A stretch of 64,000 nucleotides of DNA from Protea cynaroides. Taxonomy: Eukaryota > Streptophyta > Magnoliopsida > Proteales > Proteaceae. Within the stretch, counting starts at the first letter, position 1. Each line of letters starts with the position of its first letter. The notes below the pieces were generated by a model, which searched no databases, was not told the origin of the DNA, and was given only the letters and a program-made list of their open reading frames with translations. Made by a program: the position numbers and the translations under genes. Location: positions 98,632,377 to 98,696,376 of the forward strand of contig CM053266.1 of the NCBI GenBank assembly GCA_028583415.1, given 5' to 3'. Below, one piece after another: positions 22,544-35,389 of the stretch.

Positions 22544-22766
22544 TTGTACATGAGAGTGTGGACTCATGATTCTACCAACCGTTTGATAAAAGTCACATCG
22601 TTTATAATGGCTGAACCCAAGACCACACTTAAGGATAGGTTCTACCCTGCTAGGGCAGCACAACATTCATGTATTCAATTGCCAGCTACCATAGGCAACA
22701 ACTATGAATTGAAAACTCAATTCATTAGCATGCTTTCCCATTTTCATGGATTATCTTCAGAGGATG
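22544..22766 (+). pseudogene. Element B gag, 5' part (split by LTR5)
   Basis: Encodes an N-terminal gag segment with MAEPKTTLKDRFYPARAAQ and CIQLPATIGNNYELKTQF, followed by SMLSHFHGLSSED, the Athila gag pattern. It is cut at 22766 by the Tekay solo LTR; the GGATG target duplication repeats at 34608, where gag resumes. Confidence 0.82.
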
Positions 22767-23568
22767 TGTAAGACCCGCACTCCACTAACTTGGTCTAACG
22801 GTGTCGTGCCAGGTCTTCCCATCATTGCTGGACCAAGTGGACCGACCATGTGAAGATGGATCACAAAACCAGGTATGAATCGAGTTAAAATGCTCAAAAG
22901 TATGCGTATGGTCGAATACCTGGGTAGGTATGGTCGACCATAAGGTAAGAAACAAAGGTCACTGATCCAAGACCCTACGATCGATGTTTTCAACCCTATG
23001 GTTGACGGATTCTGCGACCATAGGCCATCGACTGTGAGACCCCAGATTAGACTCCAAGATGAAAACTTTCCTAATTTGAGGAGAATTTCTTTCCTAATGT
23101 TGGAGAACTCTATATGGAAAAAAAAATTCTATATAAAGGGCGTTCCTCAGCCTTTTTCACTCTTTTAGAACATTAGTAAACCCTAGAGAAAGAAAAAGAA
23201 AAAGAAGAAAAAGAAAGAAAAGAAGAGAAGACTAAGGAGGAGACTGAGAGAAGAGTTTCACAGACTCTCTGCAACAAATAAGGTATGAACTTTGTCTCTG
23301 TAGCCTTAGAACACTAGGAGTAAAGGTTTCTAATGTAAATTGAGATACCAAACCCAACGTAAGAATGCAACCATGGGAATTGCTAAACAAGCCTCCAATG
23401 GAAAACCATGGAGAATAGGTTAGAGTAATTAGTTGGTAAAACTAAGAAACTTAGCCTTAGAATAATCATTAGGATAAACCCAATAGAAGAGCAGAAGAGT
23501 TGACCCAAGAAGGACTCGGATTGAATGTAGTTTGTAACCAGAAATATCAAGGTCGCAGCTACGGTCAA

Positions 23569-25091
23569 TGATAAGTGTATAATTTTATATTTTTTTTATT
23601 CCTTTTGCATTATGATTTTTAAGGTGTTTTATGCCTTATTGAGCTTAATAGAATTTATTTTATGAGTTTGGCATATTTTAGAAATCTTGTTAATTAATTA
23701 ATAAAAGATGAAAAAATTCTAGCACTCTTAATAATAACGTTTTGAATTTCATGTAGGATTCTGACATGGAAAGAGTTCGTTTGGGCTTCCAAATGTGGTT
23801 TTAAAATCTAATCTGAAAAATTGATTCAAATCTAAATCAGAGAAGGAAGGTTGCTACACACAGAAGGTTCACTATTAGAAGGCCTTGATTGATTATTGGA
23901 AATCTTGAAGAGAATATACACAACTATGGAATCTTACAAAATTTGGTAGATTTGGGGGTGACAATTGTTTAATAATGGAATGATTTTCATCTAATCTAGG
24001 AATGGAGATTTTGTTTAATTTTTATTTCCATGTAATAAGGTTATCAAATCTAGGCATACCAAGTTTAGTCTTATATTTTGGCTATTTAAACAATGTAAAG
24101 CCTATGTAAAGAGCTTCCAAGAATGATTGAGAAAGAAGACAGTGGCTGAAGAACAACTCTATTTCTTTTGTGTTCTTGAAGAAGTCATGTGTGGCTAACT
24201 TTCTTATCTTTGGTTAGACGGAGCTGAAGCCATCATTGTAAACTTGCGAGACTTGTTTTTATTTATTGATTTTTAATTGAATATTTGTTTTTCTTCCAAT
24301 TTATGTGTATAATGATTGATGAATGGGTTGATTAGGAGTACTACTAATTGATTTATTTATCTAATCGATTGTTAGATTAGAATTGAATTATTATCAATTG
24401 ATTATTCTATGTCAGTGGCAATGAGGATTGATGTTAATGGACAAGTTAATGTTATATTCCTAGGAGAAATCAGATTAAAATAATTAAACCACGCTGATGT
24501 GTGTTTAACGTTTAATTTCAATCGTCTTTCTAATTGTTATTGTTATTCCTGAATCAAATCGAGAGCCTAGTCCTGAGATTGATTTAAGAGTAAGGATACT
24601 ATTAATAAACTATCTTTTAATAGACCAATCTTAAGGAAAGACTAAGGATTTTAGGCTTAGTCCTAATTTTCTTGATTGATTATTCAATTGGAATTGATTA
24701 TCCTTTATGTCGATGAACAAGTTTACGAAGATGGTGTAAGTATCCTTTTTACCGAAGCTTTCTCTTATTGGTTTAATCTTTGATATTTGTATTACCTTGC
24801 TCTTTATTTTTGCATTTTAGATAATTAATTACTGTTATTTTCTATTGCAAACATACCCCCCTCCATACGTAGGATATCCAATGAAATTGTGCTAATAAGA
24901 TTAATCAGAATCTGCTTTAGTACAACAATTGGTTATTTTCTGAGTCTTATTTTATTTTCATTTGTTTTTCTCTCTTTAGGTTAATTAAACATTTTAATCT
25001 TGATCATACAATCCTTGTGGGTTCGACCCTTACTTGCTACTATCTACGTTTCAAAGTAAGGTAATTTAATTTGAGCGATCGACACGCATCA
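23569..25091 (+). repeat. Element C 5' LTR
   Basis: 1,523 bp, TGATAAGTGT...CGACACGCATCA. Very AT-rich. Matches the 3' LTR along its length with scattered substitutions and a 3-bp indel near 23913. Confidence 0.97.
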
Positions 25092-25095
25092 AATT

Positions 25096-25113
25096 TTGGC
25101 ACCGCTGCCGGGG
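25096..25113 (+). other. Element C primer-binding site, tRNA-Asp type
   Basis: TGGCACCGCTGCCGGGGA, two mismatches to the usual TGGCGCCGTTGCCGGGGA site, a few bases after the LTR end. Confidence 0.85.
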
Positions 25114-25196
25114 ATTGTTTTGATTAAATTGATTTGTTTAGTTATTTAATTGATTTTTTTATTTTTTATTAATTGTCTATCTGCTTGTTCTCTTAA

Positions 25197-26792
25197 GTGA
25201 TGACCCGATCTTCTCATTTGGGAGAATTGCAATTTGATCCACAAATAGAAAGAACTCTGCACAAGCTAAGGAGAGAAAGTAGAAAGACAGCAAAAAAATT
25301 TTCACCAGGCAACAACATAGCCATTGATTTAGCTTCTGGCAACACTAGTAATTCAGACTTTAAAGAAATGGCAGACAACAACAACCGCACTCTTAAGGAG
25401 TTAGCGGCTCCTAATCTGAACCAACAACCACTCTGCATCGAGTATCCTAATCTCGATGTTGCCTTTGAACTTAAATCTGGTCTAATCCATCTCCTTCCTA
25501 CTTTTCGTGGTCTTGTAGGTGATAACCCACACAAGCATCTAAAAGAATTCCATGTGGTATGTTCGAGCATGAAACCGACCGGAATTTCTGAGGAGCAAAT
25601 CAAGTTGAGGGTGTTTCCATTCTCATTAGCGGACAATGCAAAAGATTGGCTTTATTACTTGCCATCAGGATCCATTACCACATGGAATGAGATGAGGCGG
25701 CTTTTCTTGGAGAAGTATTTTCCAACTTCAAGGGCAGCCAATATTCGAAAGGAAATCTGTTGTATTAAGTAATATAATGGAGAAACACTTTATGAATACT
25801 GGGAGCGATTCAAGAAGCTCTGCGCCAGCTGCCCTCATCACCAAATTAGCGAGCAATTACTCATTCAATACTTCTACGAAGGACTTTCTCATACTGATAG
25901 GGGTATGAATGACGCAGCGAGTGGAAGAGCATTAGTAGATAAAACTCCAAGGGCAGCCCGTAATTTGATTGCAAATATGGCTGTTAACTCTCAACAATTT
26001 GGTGTAAGAAATGATCCTCCATCGAACAAGGTTAATGAGGTAAGCACTTCTTCTCTTGAATTAAAAATTATAGAATTATCTTCACTTGTTCGTCAATTGG
26101 CTGTGGATAAGGTACAACAGGTTCAAACTTGTGGAATTTTCTACATCGCGGAACACCCAATTGATATGTGTCCCACGCTTCAAGAGGAATCTACAGAGCA
26201 AGCAAATGCTGTGGGTGAATTTCCAGGACAACCTCAACGTAAGTACGATCCATACTCAAATACTTACAATTCGGGATGGAGGAATCACCCAAATCTCAAC
26301 TATGGTAATCAAGATAGCCCCAATCGTCAGTATGGGTATCAACAAGGCCAACAACCTTTTCAATCCAGACAACAAGCACCTTCAAGTTCAGGTATGACCT
26401 TGGAAGATATTGTTAAAACACTTGCCAATGATTCATTACAATTTAAACAGGAAACAAGGACAGGTATAAAGAACTTGGAGACTCAAATAAGCCAACTGGC
26501 CACTTCAATGAGTAGACTAGAGGCTCGAGGTTCAGGAAAGCTACCTTCGCAACCGATGATGAATCCGAAGGAAAATGCAAATGCCATAGTCTTGAGAAGT
26601 GGAAAAGAAGTAGAGAATATAGAAAAGGAAAAAGAGAAAGAGACCTCAAAATTAGCTCCGACATCTATTTTCTCATCTGGGGTAAACTCTAAACCTTCTA
26701 TTTCCTCTATTCCTATTCAACCTCCTTTTCCTAGCAGGTTTGCTCAATCTAGAAAGGAAAAAAAAGAAAAGGAGATGTTGGAGATTTTTTGA
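25197..26792 (+). pseudogene. Element C gag
   Basis: Starts at ATG 25197 (MMTRSSHLGELQFD) and stays in one frame to 26792, interrupted by a TAA at 25770-25772 that replaces Gln in the pattern ...EICCIKQYNGE. The capsid region (25440-25770) has ELKSGLIHLLPTFRGL, HKHLKEFHVVCSSMKP, KDWLYYLPSGSITTWNEM and LEKYFPTSRAANIRKE, then FKKLCASCPHHQISEQLL and DAASGRALVDKTPRAARN. The 3' part (26050-26790) has a degenerate zinc region and a Gln/Pro-rich tract. This is the Athila-type gag. The frame runs into the protease but for a TGA at 26790. Confidence 0.92.
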
Positions 26793-27660
26793 AAGGTAGA
26801 GATAAATATACCTCTTATTGAAGCAATTAAACAAGTGCCACGGTATGCTAAATTTCTTAAGGAATTGTGCACATCCAAGAGAAAATTGAAAGGAGATGAA
26901 AATGTAAGTATGGGTGAAAATGTCTCAGCCGTTATTCAACGGAAGCTTCCCCCTAAGTGTAAAGACCCAGGTACATTCACTATCCCATGCAAAATAAGTA
27001 ACACCAATTTCAATAGAGCTATGTTAGATTTAGGAGCAACAATTAATGTCATGCCTTATTCAATATATGCTTCATTAAATCTAGAACCTTTAAAAGAAAC
27101 TGGTGTAACTATTCAATTAGCTGATAGATCAAATGGATATCTTGAAGGTATGATTGAGGATGTGTTAGTTCAAGTTAATGAATTGGTATTTCTTGCTGAT
27201 TTTTATGTATTAAAAATGGAAGATGACTCATCTCATAATTCTACATCTCTTTTGTTGGGTAGACCATTTTTAAAAACTGCTAAAACAAAAATAGATGTTC
27301 ATGATGGTACCTTATCTATGAAATTTGATGGCGAGATAGTTCGCTTTAATATTTTTGAGGCTATGAGGTATCCTAGTGATATAAATTCTGTTTTTGCTAT
27401 TGATATAATTGATTCTATGGTACAACAAGTTTTTGAATTAAATGGTGAAGATGAGTTGATGGTGGTCATTAGCAAACATTTGAATAGCATGGATTTCAAT
27501 TCAGAATTTGTGTTAAATGCTGAATTAGAGAAGATGTTGATGGCATTGCAGGCCTTACCCTCAATCCCAAAAAGATATGATATTGCTCACATTGAGTTAC
27601 CCATATCTCATACAAGGTTGTTACCTTCCATTGTGCATGCACCTATTGTTGAGCTGAAAC
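26793..27660 (+). pseudogene. Element C protease
   Basis: Continues the gag frame after the TGA at 26790: VEINIPLIEAIKQVPRYAKF, then RKLPPKCKDPGTFTIPCKI and the protease active-site region RAMLDLGATINVMPYSIYASL (about 27016-27078). Athila proteases carry D-L-G-A where D-S/T-G-A is usual. LADRSNGYLEGMIEDVLVQV and LLGRPFLKTAKTKIDV follow, the closing loop of the fold. The first ATG in this stretch is 26835 but the protein would be made as part of gag-pol. Confidence 0.88.
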
Positions 27661-28480
27661 CACTTCCAGACCATCTCAAATATGTCTACTTAGGAGACAA
27701 TGAGACATTACCTGTAATAATAGCAAGGGACTTGACCAAGCTACAAGAGGAGAAACTCATTCGAATTTTGAGAGATCATAAGACAGCCGTTGGGTGGACA
27801 ATAGCCGACATTAAGGGAATCAGCCCGACCATGTGCATGCATCGCATACTTCTTGAGGAGGGAGCCAAACCGATTAGAGAAGCACAACATAGACTCAACC
27901 CTCCTATGATGGAAGTTATGAAGAAGGAGATATTAAAGCTCCTTGGGTTACTATCAAATTGTGATTGCACCTGAAGATCAGGAGAAAACAACATTCACTT
28001 GCCCATTTGGTACCTTTGCTTACCGACGAATGCCGTTTGGTCTTTGCACCGCCCCAGCCACATTCCAGAGGTGTATGGTTAGCATTTTTTCTGATTATGT
28101 AGAGAACATTATAGAAGTTTTCATAAATGACTTTACTGTTTATAGAGACTCTTTCGATACATACTTGGATAACCTTACACTTGTTCTTAAGAGGTGTATA
28201 GAAACTAACCTTGTTTTGAATTCTGAGAAGTGTCATTTTATGGTAACACAAGGAGCAGTTTTAGGTCATGTGATATCTTCTAGAGGTATAGAAGTTGACA
28301 AAGCAAAGATAGATCTTGTTCAATCTTTACCTTACCCCACAACTGTGCGGGAAGTGCGTTCCTTTCTTGGACATGTAGGCTTTTATCGACGCTTCATCAA
28401 GGATTTCTCGAAAATTTCATTGCCCTTATGCAAGCTCTTACAAAAGGAAATGATGTTTGACATTAATGATGAGTGCAAAA
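27661..28480 (+). pseudogene. Element C reverse transcriptase, internally deleted
   Basis: RT begins with LPDHLKYVYLGDNETLPVII and GWTIADIKGISPTMCMHRI. At about 27942 EILKLLG is fused directly to YYQIVIAPEDQEKTTFTCPF, removing roughly 90-100 residues of fingers and the first catalytic block and changing frame. The remaining palm has AYRRMPFGLCTAPATFQRCM and EVFINDFTVY, where the usual catalytic pair FMDD reads FIND, so one catalytic Asp is Asn. RSFLGHVGFYRRFIKDFSKI closes the domain. Not functional. Confidence 0.9.
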
Positions 28481-29010
28481 GAGCTTTTGACAAGCTCAAA
28501 GAACTGCTAACAACAGCCCCAGTGATTCAATCACCGAACTGGAAACTCCCATTTGAGATCATGTGTGATGCTAGCAATTATGCTATTGGGGCTGTTTTGG
28601 GCCAACGTGTTGGGAAAGTTGCTCATGCTATCTATTATGCCTCTCGGACACTAACTGAAGCACAGTGTAACTACTCCACAACGGAGAAAGAGCTATTGGT
28701 TATAGTTTTTGCTTTGGAAAAATTTAGATCTTATTTATTGGGAACTAAAGTTATTGTCTATTCTGATCATGCAGCTCTTAGGCATTTGCTGGCGAAAAAA
28801 GAATCTAAGCCAAGATTGATCAAATGGATCCTTCTTCTTCAAGAATTTGATTTGGAGAATAAGGACAAGAAGGGAGCTGAGAATTTAGTTGCAGACCATC
28901 TTAGTCGGGTGGTTAAGGAGGGTGATGCGATACCATTACAAGATTTCTTCCCAGATGAACAACTACTTAAGGTGACAAATGTAGTGCCCTGGTATACAGA
29001 TTTAATCAAT
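28481..29010 (+). pseudogene. Element C RNase H
   Basis: Same frame as the RT 3' part (ORF 27943-29604). Contains IMCDASNYAIGAVLGQR, ASRTLTEAQCNYSTTEKELL, VIVYSDHAALRHLL and AENLVADHLSRVV, with Asp, Glu and Asp residues of the RNase H active site in the expected places. It would degrade the RNA template during cDNA synthesis. Confidence 0.9.
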
Positions 29011-30291
29011 TATTTGGCTACCAAAACCTTACCACCAGAGCTACCTAGAGTACGAAGAGAGAAAATCAAGAGTGATGCTCGGTACTACATTTGGGATGAC
29101 CTTTATCTTTGGAAACAATGCTCAGACCAAATGGTAAGAAGGTGCGTACCCGAAACTGAATTTGAATCCATTCTTATCTTTTGTCATTCATATGCATGTG
29201 GTGGACATTTCGGTCCTAAAAGAACAGCAAGAAAAGTGCTTGAATGTGGCTTCTTTTGGCCATCTTTATTTCATGATGCATATATATTTTGTAAGTCATG
29301 CATTCGTTGTCAATACTCAGGTAATGTGGCCCGTAGGGATCAAATGCCACAAACCCCCATACTTATTTGTGAAATTTTTGATGTTTGGGGCATTGACTTT
29401 ATGGGTCCTTTTCCTAATTCTTATGGCAATGTTTATATTTTACTTGCTGTTGATTATGTGTTAAAGTGGGTGGAAGCAAAAGCCACCCGAACTGATGATT
29501 CTAAAGTGGTTGCAGATTTTGTCAAGTCTCACATTTTTGTTAGGTTTGGGATCCCACGGGCAATGATCAGTGATAAAGGGACTCACTTTTGTAACCGACC
29601 TTAGCAAAGATCGCTTAAGAGTTATCTTTGTGACCCATAAGATTTCAACTGCCTACCATCCACAAACTAATGGGCAAGCCGAGGTATCTAATAGAGAGGT
29701 GAAGTCAATTTTAGAAAAAACAGTTAATCCGAATAGGAAAGACTGGAGTACAAGACTTGACGATGCACTATGGGCTTATAGGACTGCTTATAAGACACCT
29801 ATAGGGATGTCTCCATATCGGTTGGTTTATGGAAAAGCATGTCATCTATCTGTAGAATTGGAGCACAAGGCATTCTGGGAAATTAAGCAGTTTAACATGG
29901 AGACGGATAAGACGGGGAGCAACGAAAGTTGCAATTGCAGAAGTTAGAGGAGATTCGCAATGGAACATATGAAAACTCTCAGATTTATAAGGAAAAGACG
30001 AAGGTCTTTCATGATAAAATGATTTCTAAGAAGCAATTTGTTGTCGGACAAAAAGTGCTCCTTTATAATTCAAGGCTTCGGTTATTTCCTGGTAAGTTGC
30101 AATCTCACTGGATTGGTCCTTTTATTGTTATTAATGTCTTTCCACATGGTGCAGTTGAGATTCAAAGTTTGGACACTCAAAATATTTTCAAGGTCAATGG
30201 ATATAGACTTAAACCTTACCATAAAGGTTTTCAAGTTAACTCGTTGGTTGAGAAAACTATGGACTTAGAAGATCCATTTTATCCAGATTGA
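29011..30291 (+). pseudogene. Element C integrase
   Basis: HHCC zinc region at 29160-29330 (CHSYACGGHFGPKRTARK, FCKSCIRCQYSG). Core starts FDVWGIDFMGPFPNSYGN (first Asp), has ISDKGTHFCN (second Asp) and, after a disrupted stretch at 29600-29640 with a stop and frame changes, YHPQTNGQAEVSNREVKSIL (Glu). The C-terminus runs DALWAYRTAYKTPIGMSPYR, another frame change near 29930, then VGQKVLLYNSRLRLFPGKL and stops at 30291. No chromodomain, as expected for Athila. Confidence 0.9.
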
Positions 30292-31539
30292 GGAAAGCTG
30301 CAAAGTCAAGCGAACGACGTTAAACAAAAGCGTTGCTTGGGAGGCAACCCAAGAAATTAGATTTGCTTTCTTAACCCTTTCTCTTTTTATTTATTTATTT
30401 TTTTTCATAGATATTATGTTTGTATTTGTCTTTTTCTTTGCATTTAGCCTTACATTGGGGACAATGTAAGTTTTAAGTGTGGGGAAATTCTACGATGTGT
30501 TTTGTTTTTATTTTTACATGTTGTTAGTATATATTAGTTGTATATAGTAACTGAAAAAAAATATTGGTTGTATATACTAACTGAAAAAAATTGACTTCAA
30601 ATTTTCTTTCCAAAAAAAAAAATTTAATTTTTTGACCAGTTACAAGTTTGGATTAATTCTTTAAAGTGACCATGTTGAACTTTATAAATATGATTAAATT
30701 ATTGGGATTCTTGAACCTTAGATTAGATATGCAACAAGTTTGAATCACCATCTGAGATAAAGTTTTATTGTTATGTGTCTTTGTATTTCAAGTTTGCACC
30801 AACTCTTAGTTGTGGGGAATAAACGGTAAATTTGAGAAATGGCAGTTCCAAAAAAAAAAATTTGAAAAAGAATAAATAACTGCTTCAATGTCCAAAATGC
30901 CTCAAAAACAAAAGAAAAATTGAGATGATGGTTATAAGCAGTTTAATTGACTAAGTCTGATTTTGTGGCCTTTGTTACTTAAGTTATTAAGTCTTAGGGG
31001 TGTCTCTATACCTAGTGCCCTAAAGCCAACTGGTTTGGGAGTCACTGACCCAACACTTGCTACATAGGTAACTTAGAAAGCCTAAGAAAACAGACATTGC
31101 ACAAGTCGATGAAAAAAAAATGGTGTTATTTTTCTTGAAGTATAATGTAAAGCCTCTTACTAATTGAGTTACATCACTTCACACTTCACACTATAGATGC
31201 ATATTAATATGAATTTGTTGAAGATGGTGACTAAAATAAAGTTATTGTATCTTTGATAAGATTTAAGTTTTCTATTGAGTTTAATTCTGTTTATGAGTTA
31301 TAATTGTGGAGTACTTAGGATTTTATTTAATTCTTGTAATTTGTCAAATCTAAAAATATTTTTCTTTGAATTTTGTGGGTAGATTCACTACAAACCCTCA
31401 CGAGACACAACTCGTCCACTAGGGGTAACCTAGGGGTTCAATGGCTTGTTGTACATGCTAAGTGCAATTGTGGTTCCTACGAAAGTGGAATAGTTTATGA
31501 TTTTTTTTATTTTATTTTGCTCGAGGACGTGCAAAGGCT
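30292..31539 (+). other. Element C 3' untranslated region with conserved hairpins
   Basis: No env-like ORF. Two blocks recur in element B. (i) 30450-30489: TTACATTG-GGGA-CAATGTAA, a perfect 8-bp stem, followed by TTTAAGTGTGGGG, a polypurine-like copy. (ii) 31399-31493: ACGAG-N6-CTCGT and CTAGG-GGTAA-CCTAG hairpins followed by GGCTTGTTG and TTCCTACGAAA. The remainder is AT-rich with no signal I can support. Confidence 0.65.
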
Positions 31540-31554
31540 AAGTGTGGGGGAATT
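31540..31554 (+). other. Element C polypurine tract
   Basis: AAGTGTGGGGGAATT immediately precedes the 3' LTR start TGATAAG; it is the plus-strand DNA primer. Confidence 0.9.
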
Positions 31555-33073
31555 TGATAAGTGTATAATTTTATATTTTTTTTATTCCTTTTGCATTATG
31601 ATTTTTAGGGTGTTTTATGCCTTATTGAGCTTAATAGAATTTATTTTATAAGTTTGGTATATTTTAGAAATCTTGTTAATTAATTAATAAAAGATGAAAA
31701 AATTCTAACACTCTTAATAATAACATTTTGAATTTCATGTAGGATTCTGACATGGAAAGAGTTCGTTTGGGTTTCCAAATGTGGTTTTAAAATCTAATCT
31801 GAAAAATTGATTCAAACCTAAATCAGAGAAGGAAGGTTGCTACACACGGAAGGTTCACTATTGGAAGGCCTTGATTGATTATTGAAAATCTTGAGAATAT
31901 ACACAACTATGGAATCTTACAAAATTTGATAGATTTGGGGGTGACAATTGTTTAATAATGGAATGATCTTCATCTAATCTAGGAATAAAGATTTTGTTTA
32001 ATTTTTATTTCTATGTAGTAAGGTTGTCAAATCTAGGCATACCAAGTTTAGTCTTATATTTTGGCTATTTAAACAATGTAAAGCCTATGTAAAGAGCATC
32101 CAAGAGTGATTGAGAAAGAAGACAGTGGCTGAAGAACAACTCTATTTCTTTTGTGTTCTTGAAGAAGTCATGTGTGGCTAACTTTCTTATCTTTGGTTAG
32201 ACGGAGCTGAAGCCATCATTGTAAACTTGTGAGACTTGTTTTTATTTATTGATTTTTAATTGAATATTTATTTTTCTTTCAATTTATGTGTATAATGATT
32301 GATGAATGGGTTGATTAAGAGTACTACTAATTGATTTATTTATCTAATCGATTGTTAGATTAGAATTGAATTGCTATCAATTGATTATTCTATGTCAGTG
32401 GCAATGAGGATTGATGTTAATGGACAAGTTAATGTTATATTCCTCGGGGAAATCAGATTAAAATAATTAAACCACGCTGGTGTGTGCTTAACGTTTAATT
32501 TCAATCGTCTTTCGAATTGTTATTGCTATTCCTGAATCAAATCGAGAACCTAGTCTTAAGATTGATTTAAGAGTAAGGGTACTATTAATAAGCTATCTTT
32601 TAATAGACCAATCTTAAGGAAAGACTAAGGATTTTAAGCCTAGTCCTAATTTTCTTGATTGATTATTCAATTGGAATTGATTATCCTTTATGTCGATGAA
32701 CAAGTTTACGAATATGGTGTAAGTATCCTTTTGACCGAAGCTTTCCCTTATTGTTTAATCTTTGATATTTGTATTACCTTGCTCTTTATTTTTGCATTTT
32801 AGATAATTAATTATTGTTCTTTTCTATTGCAAACATACCCCCCTCCATACGTAGGATAACCAATGAAATTGTGCTAATAAGATTAATCTGAATCTGCTTT
32901 AGTACAACAATTGGTTATTTTCTGAGTCTTATTTTATTTTCATTTGTTTTTCTCTCTTTAGGTTAATTAAACATTTTAATCTTGATCATACAATCATTGT
33001 GGGTTCGACCCTTACTTGCTACTATCTACGTTTCAAAGTAAGGTAATTTAATTTGAGCGCTCGACACGCATCA
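31555..33073 (+). repeat. Element C 3' LTR
   Basis: 1,519 bp, same termini as the 5' LTR (TGATAAGTGT...CACGCATCA), followed by the GTCAA target duplication. Confidence 0.97.
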
Positions 33074-34200
33074 GTCAACCATAGCATGACCAGCATGATC
33101 AAAGTATCGACCATAGGCATTCGGGAAGAATTCAGAAACCATATGGTCGCAGGTGCGGTCGCGTATCGACCGTAGGCAATAAGGTCGACACAATATGAGA
33201 CCATAGGACCAATCAGACATCTATCAGTGCTTTATTTCGATTTTTGACTACTGTAACATGTTACATATGAACCCTAACTTAAATTCATAAATCTTTTAAG
33301 TTATTAAATTGATTCAAAGAGAATTACAAGGCTTTGAAGGAAATCGAGTTTTGCTAACAGGTGAGGGAACAAGACCTAAACTAATTGGATAATAACACAC
33401 TGTTTACTTTATTGTGTCCAATGCCATGAATAATGCTATGTTTGTATGCTTGTAATGTGCATCTCACATGTCATCCAATATTATTGTTATTACTGCTCAT
33501 GCATATTTACTTCTGTCTATTTACTACCATGTTGATTGATGATGATAGGAATAGACATGTGATTGTGTGTATATGGTTACTGTGTTGGATGTGAGTGGGA
33601 CATCAGGTGGAGGATGTGGCATTGTAGTCTCTGACCTGGTCACCAGACTCTAACTCTATCTCTACACAAGTCTTACCCACTGACATCGTCGTATCATCAT
33701 TACGTTAGCAGAACTATTACGTCGTAAGACATCAAGGGTGATGGTCTCGAACCATGTAGTCTCTAACTCTACAGAGGGGCCTTAGTTTTATCTCTATGGA
33801 CGTATTGAGGGATGCTAGGGTGAGGCATTTGATACACTGGATGACATTTAGGATTGGTTAGTTGCGAGCCCAGTTTGCAAGCTCTCGCCAATAGGGGCTT
33901 ACGTGTTGATATGGGTAAAGCATCAAAAGAAGTGTTGGCGGTGTGTGATCTGCATACTTTAGCTCTATCTCTATTCCATGGTAAGTGCATGTGGGACGGT
34001 AATGGTGTTTGATCCATTGGACGGGTTCATACACTTATGTATAGAGGTGCGGGGACCACCAAACCTTTCTATAGCATATTGCAAGGTTAAAAATCAGACC
34101 AAAGATATTGAATTGAATACATGCATATGTTTGTTGCATTATTTTGTTTTACTCACTGAGCCATGATGTGTGCTCACCCTTTCGACATCGAATATTTTAA

Positions 34201-34319
34201 TTGATGATGCAGGTCCTACTGTTGAAGATTATGTGAATGCGCCGATGTACGGACACGTTGCGACCATGTACGTAGAAGCTGTTGAAGATGCGCATGATCC
34301 TTCATACGAGTGTAACTAG
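34201..34319 (+). other. Conserved LTR terminal exon candidate, copy 5
   Basis: Acceptor is mutated here (ATTTTAA in place of TTTTAG). The frame from 34206 has 37 codons with TVEDYVNAPMYGHVATM and VEDAHDPSYEC, ending early at TAG 34317-34319. Shorter than the other copies. Confidence 0.5.
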
Positions 34320-34607
34320 TGCATTTTTTATTAGTTTAGTTATATTTGGTTATTAGAACATGTAACGGATTATTTACCTTTATGTCTTGAATTTTTGGAA
34401 AATATTAAATAATTATTATATCATTGTTAGACACTCAGTTCATTATCTATAAAACTTCCGCTTATTTGTTATTTATCTCTGATTATTTCTGTGGAATGTG
34501 TGTGTGGTTGATATGGTGGGTACTACCTAATGGAGATCCTGATTTAACCATTGGTTTATTTACGGTTCATCACACTATTCTGATTAGTCCAAAATTTGAG
34601 TGTGATA

Positions 34608-35389
34608 GGATGCATACTTGTTCCTCCGTGAATAAGGAGGTGTGTGCTCTCATTAAGATACAACAACTCAGTGATGATGCTGTCAAATTGAGGTGCATCA
34701 CTTTTTCACTCAAGGATGGAGCTAAAAAATGACTTTATGGTCTTCCCACAAATTCTATTACATCATGGGATAAATTTACTGTATTATTCCTTAAAAAAAA
34801 TTTCCTCTTTACAAGACAAATAAACTTTGAGGGAATATAATATGGTTCAAACAAGAGCCAAATGAGTCTTTTTCACGACTCATGGAGAGGTTCCAAGGCC
34901 TACTCTAAGATTGCCCTCACCACGATATTGAAACAAGACAACTTTGTCAAATTATCTATGAGGGGATAGACTTTCCTACCAAGCAAATGCTTGAGTTTAT
35001 GTGTCCTCAAGGATTTACTTCATATGAGGATGCTAACGATGCTTGGAACTTTTTGGCAGATCTCGCCGAAAAAACAAAAGTGGGAGTCTGTGTAGGAAAT
35101 AGATCGCACCCAAAAAGGTAAAGGTTACTTTGTCGATGGCATAGTAGCTAAGGAGGCACACTTAGATAGCCTTATCAAAAAGATAGAAGCTTTAGTTCTC
35201 ATATATCCTATCCAAAAGCAAGTCCTAATGTGCAACTGATGTCAAACTCCTCGACACATAGTGGAGTAATGTTTTTCACAGGGAAATTCTCAGAATGCTA
35301 ATGTAAGTGCACTATACAATCCGTATAGCAACACTTACAACTCAGGATGGAGAAATCATCCAAATTTCTCCTGGAATCAAGGGAACCGT
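34608..35389 (+). pseudogene. Element B gag, 3' part
   Basis: Resumes after the GGATG duplication. Recognisable gag stretches are QQLSDDAVKLRCITFSLKDGAKK (stop follows), LYGLPTNSITSWDKF, and, in changing frames, the gag region reading ILAEIF-like to 35060. At 35270-35390 SGWRNHPNFSW-like text precedes the Gln/Pro-rich tract. Many stops; strongly decayed compared with element C. Confidence 0.75.

Larger units (their letters stand above)
23569..33073 (+). mobile_element. Athila-type Ty3/gypsy element C
   Basis: 9.5-kb plus-strand element with near-identical LTRs (23569-25091, 31555-33073) and perfect target duplication GTCAA (23564-23568, 33074-33078). It has a tRNA-Asp-type primer-binding site, gag, protease, RT, RNase H, integrase, a 1.26-kb untranslated 3' region and a polypurine tract. 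LTRs differ by roughly 3% over the first 350 bases by eye, fewer than element B, as expected for the inner of two nested insertions. RT carries a large deletion and a catalytic-site change, and gag has stops, so it is not autonomous. Confidence 0.96.
22767..34607 (+). mobile_element. Tekay solo LTR 5, holding Athila element C
   Basis: Starts TGTAAGACCC and ends GAGTGTGATA (terminal C changed to T), with perfect target duplication GGATG (22762-22766, 34608-34612) in element B gag. Element C sits inside at 23569-33073. Without C it is about 2.33 kb, a solo LTR. Cassette words are TATGGTCGACCATA-like (22900-23040; 33075-33215). TATA (CTATATAAAGGGCGTTCC) near 23133-23150, AG-rich leader, donor AAG/GTATGAAC at 23283. 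Conserved GGTCACCAGACTC and ACTCACTGAGC blocks follow at 33640-34160. Confidence 0.93.

Noticed and set aside
25214..25636. 140-codon minus-strand ORF
   Set aside because: Shadow of the element C gag on the opposite strand; the gag motifs are clear.
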